Assembly (NCBI GenBank): GCA_016302315.1
Contig: JAEDNW010000134.1
Span: 1 to 6,107, forward strand
Origin: UBA1724 sp016302315
GTDB lineage: Bacteria; Verrucomicrobiota; Lentisphaeria; Oligosphaerales; Oligosphaeraceae
Reading direction: 5' to 3'
DNA: 6,107 nt
In this document: piece by piece, positions 5,131 to 6,107 of the stretch
Layout: each line of letters starts with the position of its first letter
Position numbering within the stretch: position 1 is the first letter of the stretch
The notes under the pieces: generated by a model
The model's database searches: none
Told to the model about the DNA's origin: nothing
The model's input: the letters and a program-made list of their open reading frames with translations, nothing else
Made by a program: the position numbers and the translations under genes

Positions 5131-5940
5131 ATGAAAAAATCCTTCACCCTCATTGAATTGCTGGTGGTCATCGCCATCATCGCCATCCTGGCCGCCATGC
5201 TGCTGCCCGCCTTGTCCAAAGCCCGGGAAAAGGCACGGGCCATCAGCTGCACCAACAACCTGAAGCAGCTGACCCTGGCTTACGTGGTCTACGGCGACTC
5301 CAACGACGGCTACTGGAACATCGGCTTCCGGGATTGGAACCAGTGGATTGGCGCCGCCGCCTCCATGGGCACCCTGGAGGGATGGCCAAATCCCACCCTC
5401 ATGGACTTCGGCAACAACGACGAGACCCGCTGGGGCAAGCGCATCCCCATCGCCTTCTGCCCCAACGCCAAGAAAAAGGCCGCCTGCCTGACCTACGGCA
5501 TCATGACCTATACCACGGCCCGGGACTACGGCCCCGGATGCTACAAGACCTACGGAGCCACTTCCTGGTCCGAAACCTACGGCGCCAGCGGCGACGTGGT
5601 CTTCATCCGCCCCGAGCAATTCAAGTCCCCCGGCGCCTACTTCCTGTGGGCCGACGCCATCGCCGCCAACAATGAAGACGATTACTGCGCCGGCTTTGTG
5701 GAACCCCGCTGGGGCGACAGGGTCCACAATCTCTCTTCCCACGGCAGCAGCGGAACCCCCTTCGCCTTCGCCGACGGCCACGTGGAAGCCATCACCCGGG
5801 GCGAGAGATACGCCCAGTTGGCGGACACCGAACCCCAGATTCTGGGAAAGTACTATGTGTGGTATAACTACGAGGGCAACCACAGCAACACCTGGGTCTA
5901 CGAAAACAACGCACTGCGCCAGGTGACCTTCACCCGCTAG
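5131..5940 (+). CDS. Type II/IV pseudopilin-like protein with H-x-DG motif
   Basis: The 269-residue product begins with a class III prepilin signal: a four-residue leader MKKS, then FTLIE, with Glu at position +5 of the mature protein, and a hydrophobic N-terminal helix to about residue 26. In this family a prepilin peptidase cuts before Phe and methylates it, after which the helix anchors or assembles the protein at the inner membrane. The -1 residue is Ser rather than the classical Gly. Next come the basic segment KAREKARA and CTNNLKQL (40-47), an aromatic-rich extracytoplasmic domain with cysteines at 40, 110, 119, 137 and 186, and a C-terminal His204-x(10)-Asp215-Gly216 motif (FAFADGHVE), a variant of the H-x9-DG signature of Planctomycetes/Lentisphaerae pseudopilins. 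No other secretion or pilus gene adjoins it. Own promoter-like and terminator sequences suggest a single-gene unit. Its assembly partner and substrate are unknown. Confidence 0.88.
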   Translation: MKKSFTLIELLVVIAIIAILAAMLLPALSKAREKARAISCTNNLKQLTLAYVVYGDSNDGYWNIGFRDWNQWIGAAASMGTLEGWPNPTLMDFGNNDETRWGKRIPIAFCPNAKKKAACLTYGIMTYTTARDYGPGCYKTYGATSWSETYGASGDVVFIRPEQFKSPGAYFLWADAIAANNEDDYCAGFVEPRWGDRVHNLSSHGSSGTPFAFADGHVEAITRGERYAQLADTEPQILGKYYVWYNYEGNHSNTWVYENNALRQVTFTR

Positions 5941-5969
5941 CCCCGCCTGACACGGACACCCACGTCCCT

Positions 5970-6013
5970 GGGGGAGTCGCCCGAGAGAAATTCCGGGGGG
6001 CTCCCCCTTTTTT
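5970..6013 (+). terminator. Rho-independent terminator of the pseudopilin gene
   Basis: GGGGGAG (5970-5976) pairs perfectly with CTCCCCC (6001-6007), and six T follow directly (6008-6013). The 24-nt loop can hold an inner 4-bp stem (5980-5983 with 5994-5997). The structure begins 29 nt after the stop codon. Strong stem and immediate T-run make this a confident intrinsic terminator on the plus strand. Confidence 0.83.
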
Positions 6014-6107
6014 GTGCCCGTCTCCCCGGGAGGGAAATGTCCTCAAAGATTCTTTTTTCTCCATCCCCTTCCCTGCTGTTTTTCAGAACCATTTTGCAAT
6101 ATCTCTG

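Noticed and set aside
6014..6107. Second hairpin (6022-6032) and T-rich stretch near 6052-6057 as another terminator
   Set aside because: The stem is only 4 bp with a 3-nt loop and lies about 20 nt from the T-run; I see nothing else in this tail.

Overview
The window is GC-rich and looks like chromosomal DNA from an uncultured-type member of the Planctomycetota–Verrucomicrobiota–Lentisphaerota superphylum. Lentisphaerota (Victivallis-like) is my best guess. The main pointer is the gene at 5131-5940: a stand-alone pseudopilin with a four-residue leader, the FTLIELLVVIAIIAILAAMLLPAL segment family and an H-x(10)-DG motif near its end. Such proteins form large families in that group. No species can be named from the sequence alone.

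Left block (179-4822, all on the minus strand, so read right to left): dapA, yceD (DUF177), rpmF, plsX, fabD, fabG. This is a housekeeping cluster. dapA makes the lysine/diaminopimelate precursor. yceD and rpmF serve the large ribosomal subunit. plsX starts phospholipid acyl transfer. fabD and fabG supply malonyl-ACP and perform the first reduction in fatty acid elongation. The yceD-rpmF-plsX-fabD-fabG order is the widespread ribosome/lipid cluster, with two differences: dapA heads it (9 nt before yceD), and fabH, usually between plsX and fabD, is missing. In its place is a 199-nt non-coding gap that contains a convincing intrinsic terminator or attenuator (1971-2038) facing the same way as the genes. 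The six genes may therefore form two transcription units, dapA-yceD-rpmF-plsX and fabD-fabG. No acpP follows fabG within the window.

Small structured elements lie between these genes: a GNRA-capped hairpin just upstream of the plsX start, a perfect inverted repeat 2 nt upstream of the dapA start, and three hairpins plus a 14-bp palindrome in the 178 nt beyond fabG. Most genes here lack a well-spaced Shine-Dalgarno sequence.

Right block (4823-6107): a 308-nt divergent intergenic region, then the pseudopilin gene on the plus strand with its own promoter-like sequence (5038-5065) and a strong intrinsic terminator (5970-6013), so it is probably monocistronic. The last 94 nt hold nothing I can identify.

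I see no mobile element, CRISPR array, tRNA or rRNA. Apart from the regulatory-looking structures, the window is an ordinary core-genome region and I do not see a new multi-gene system in it.
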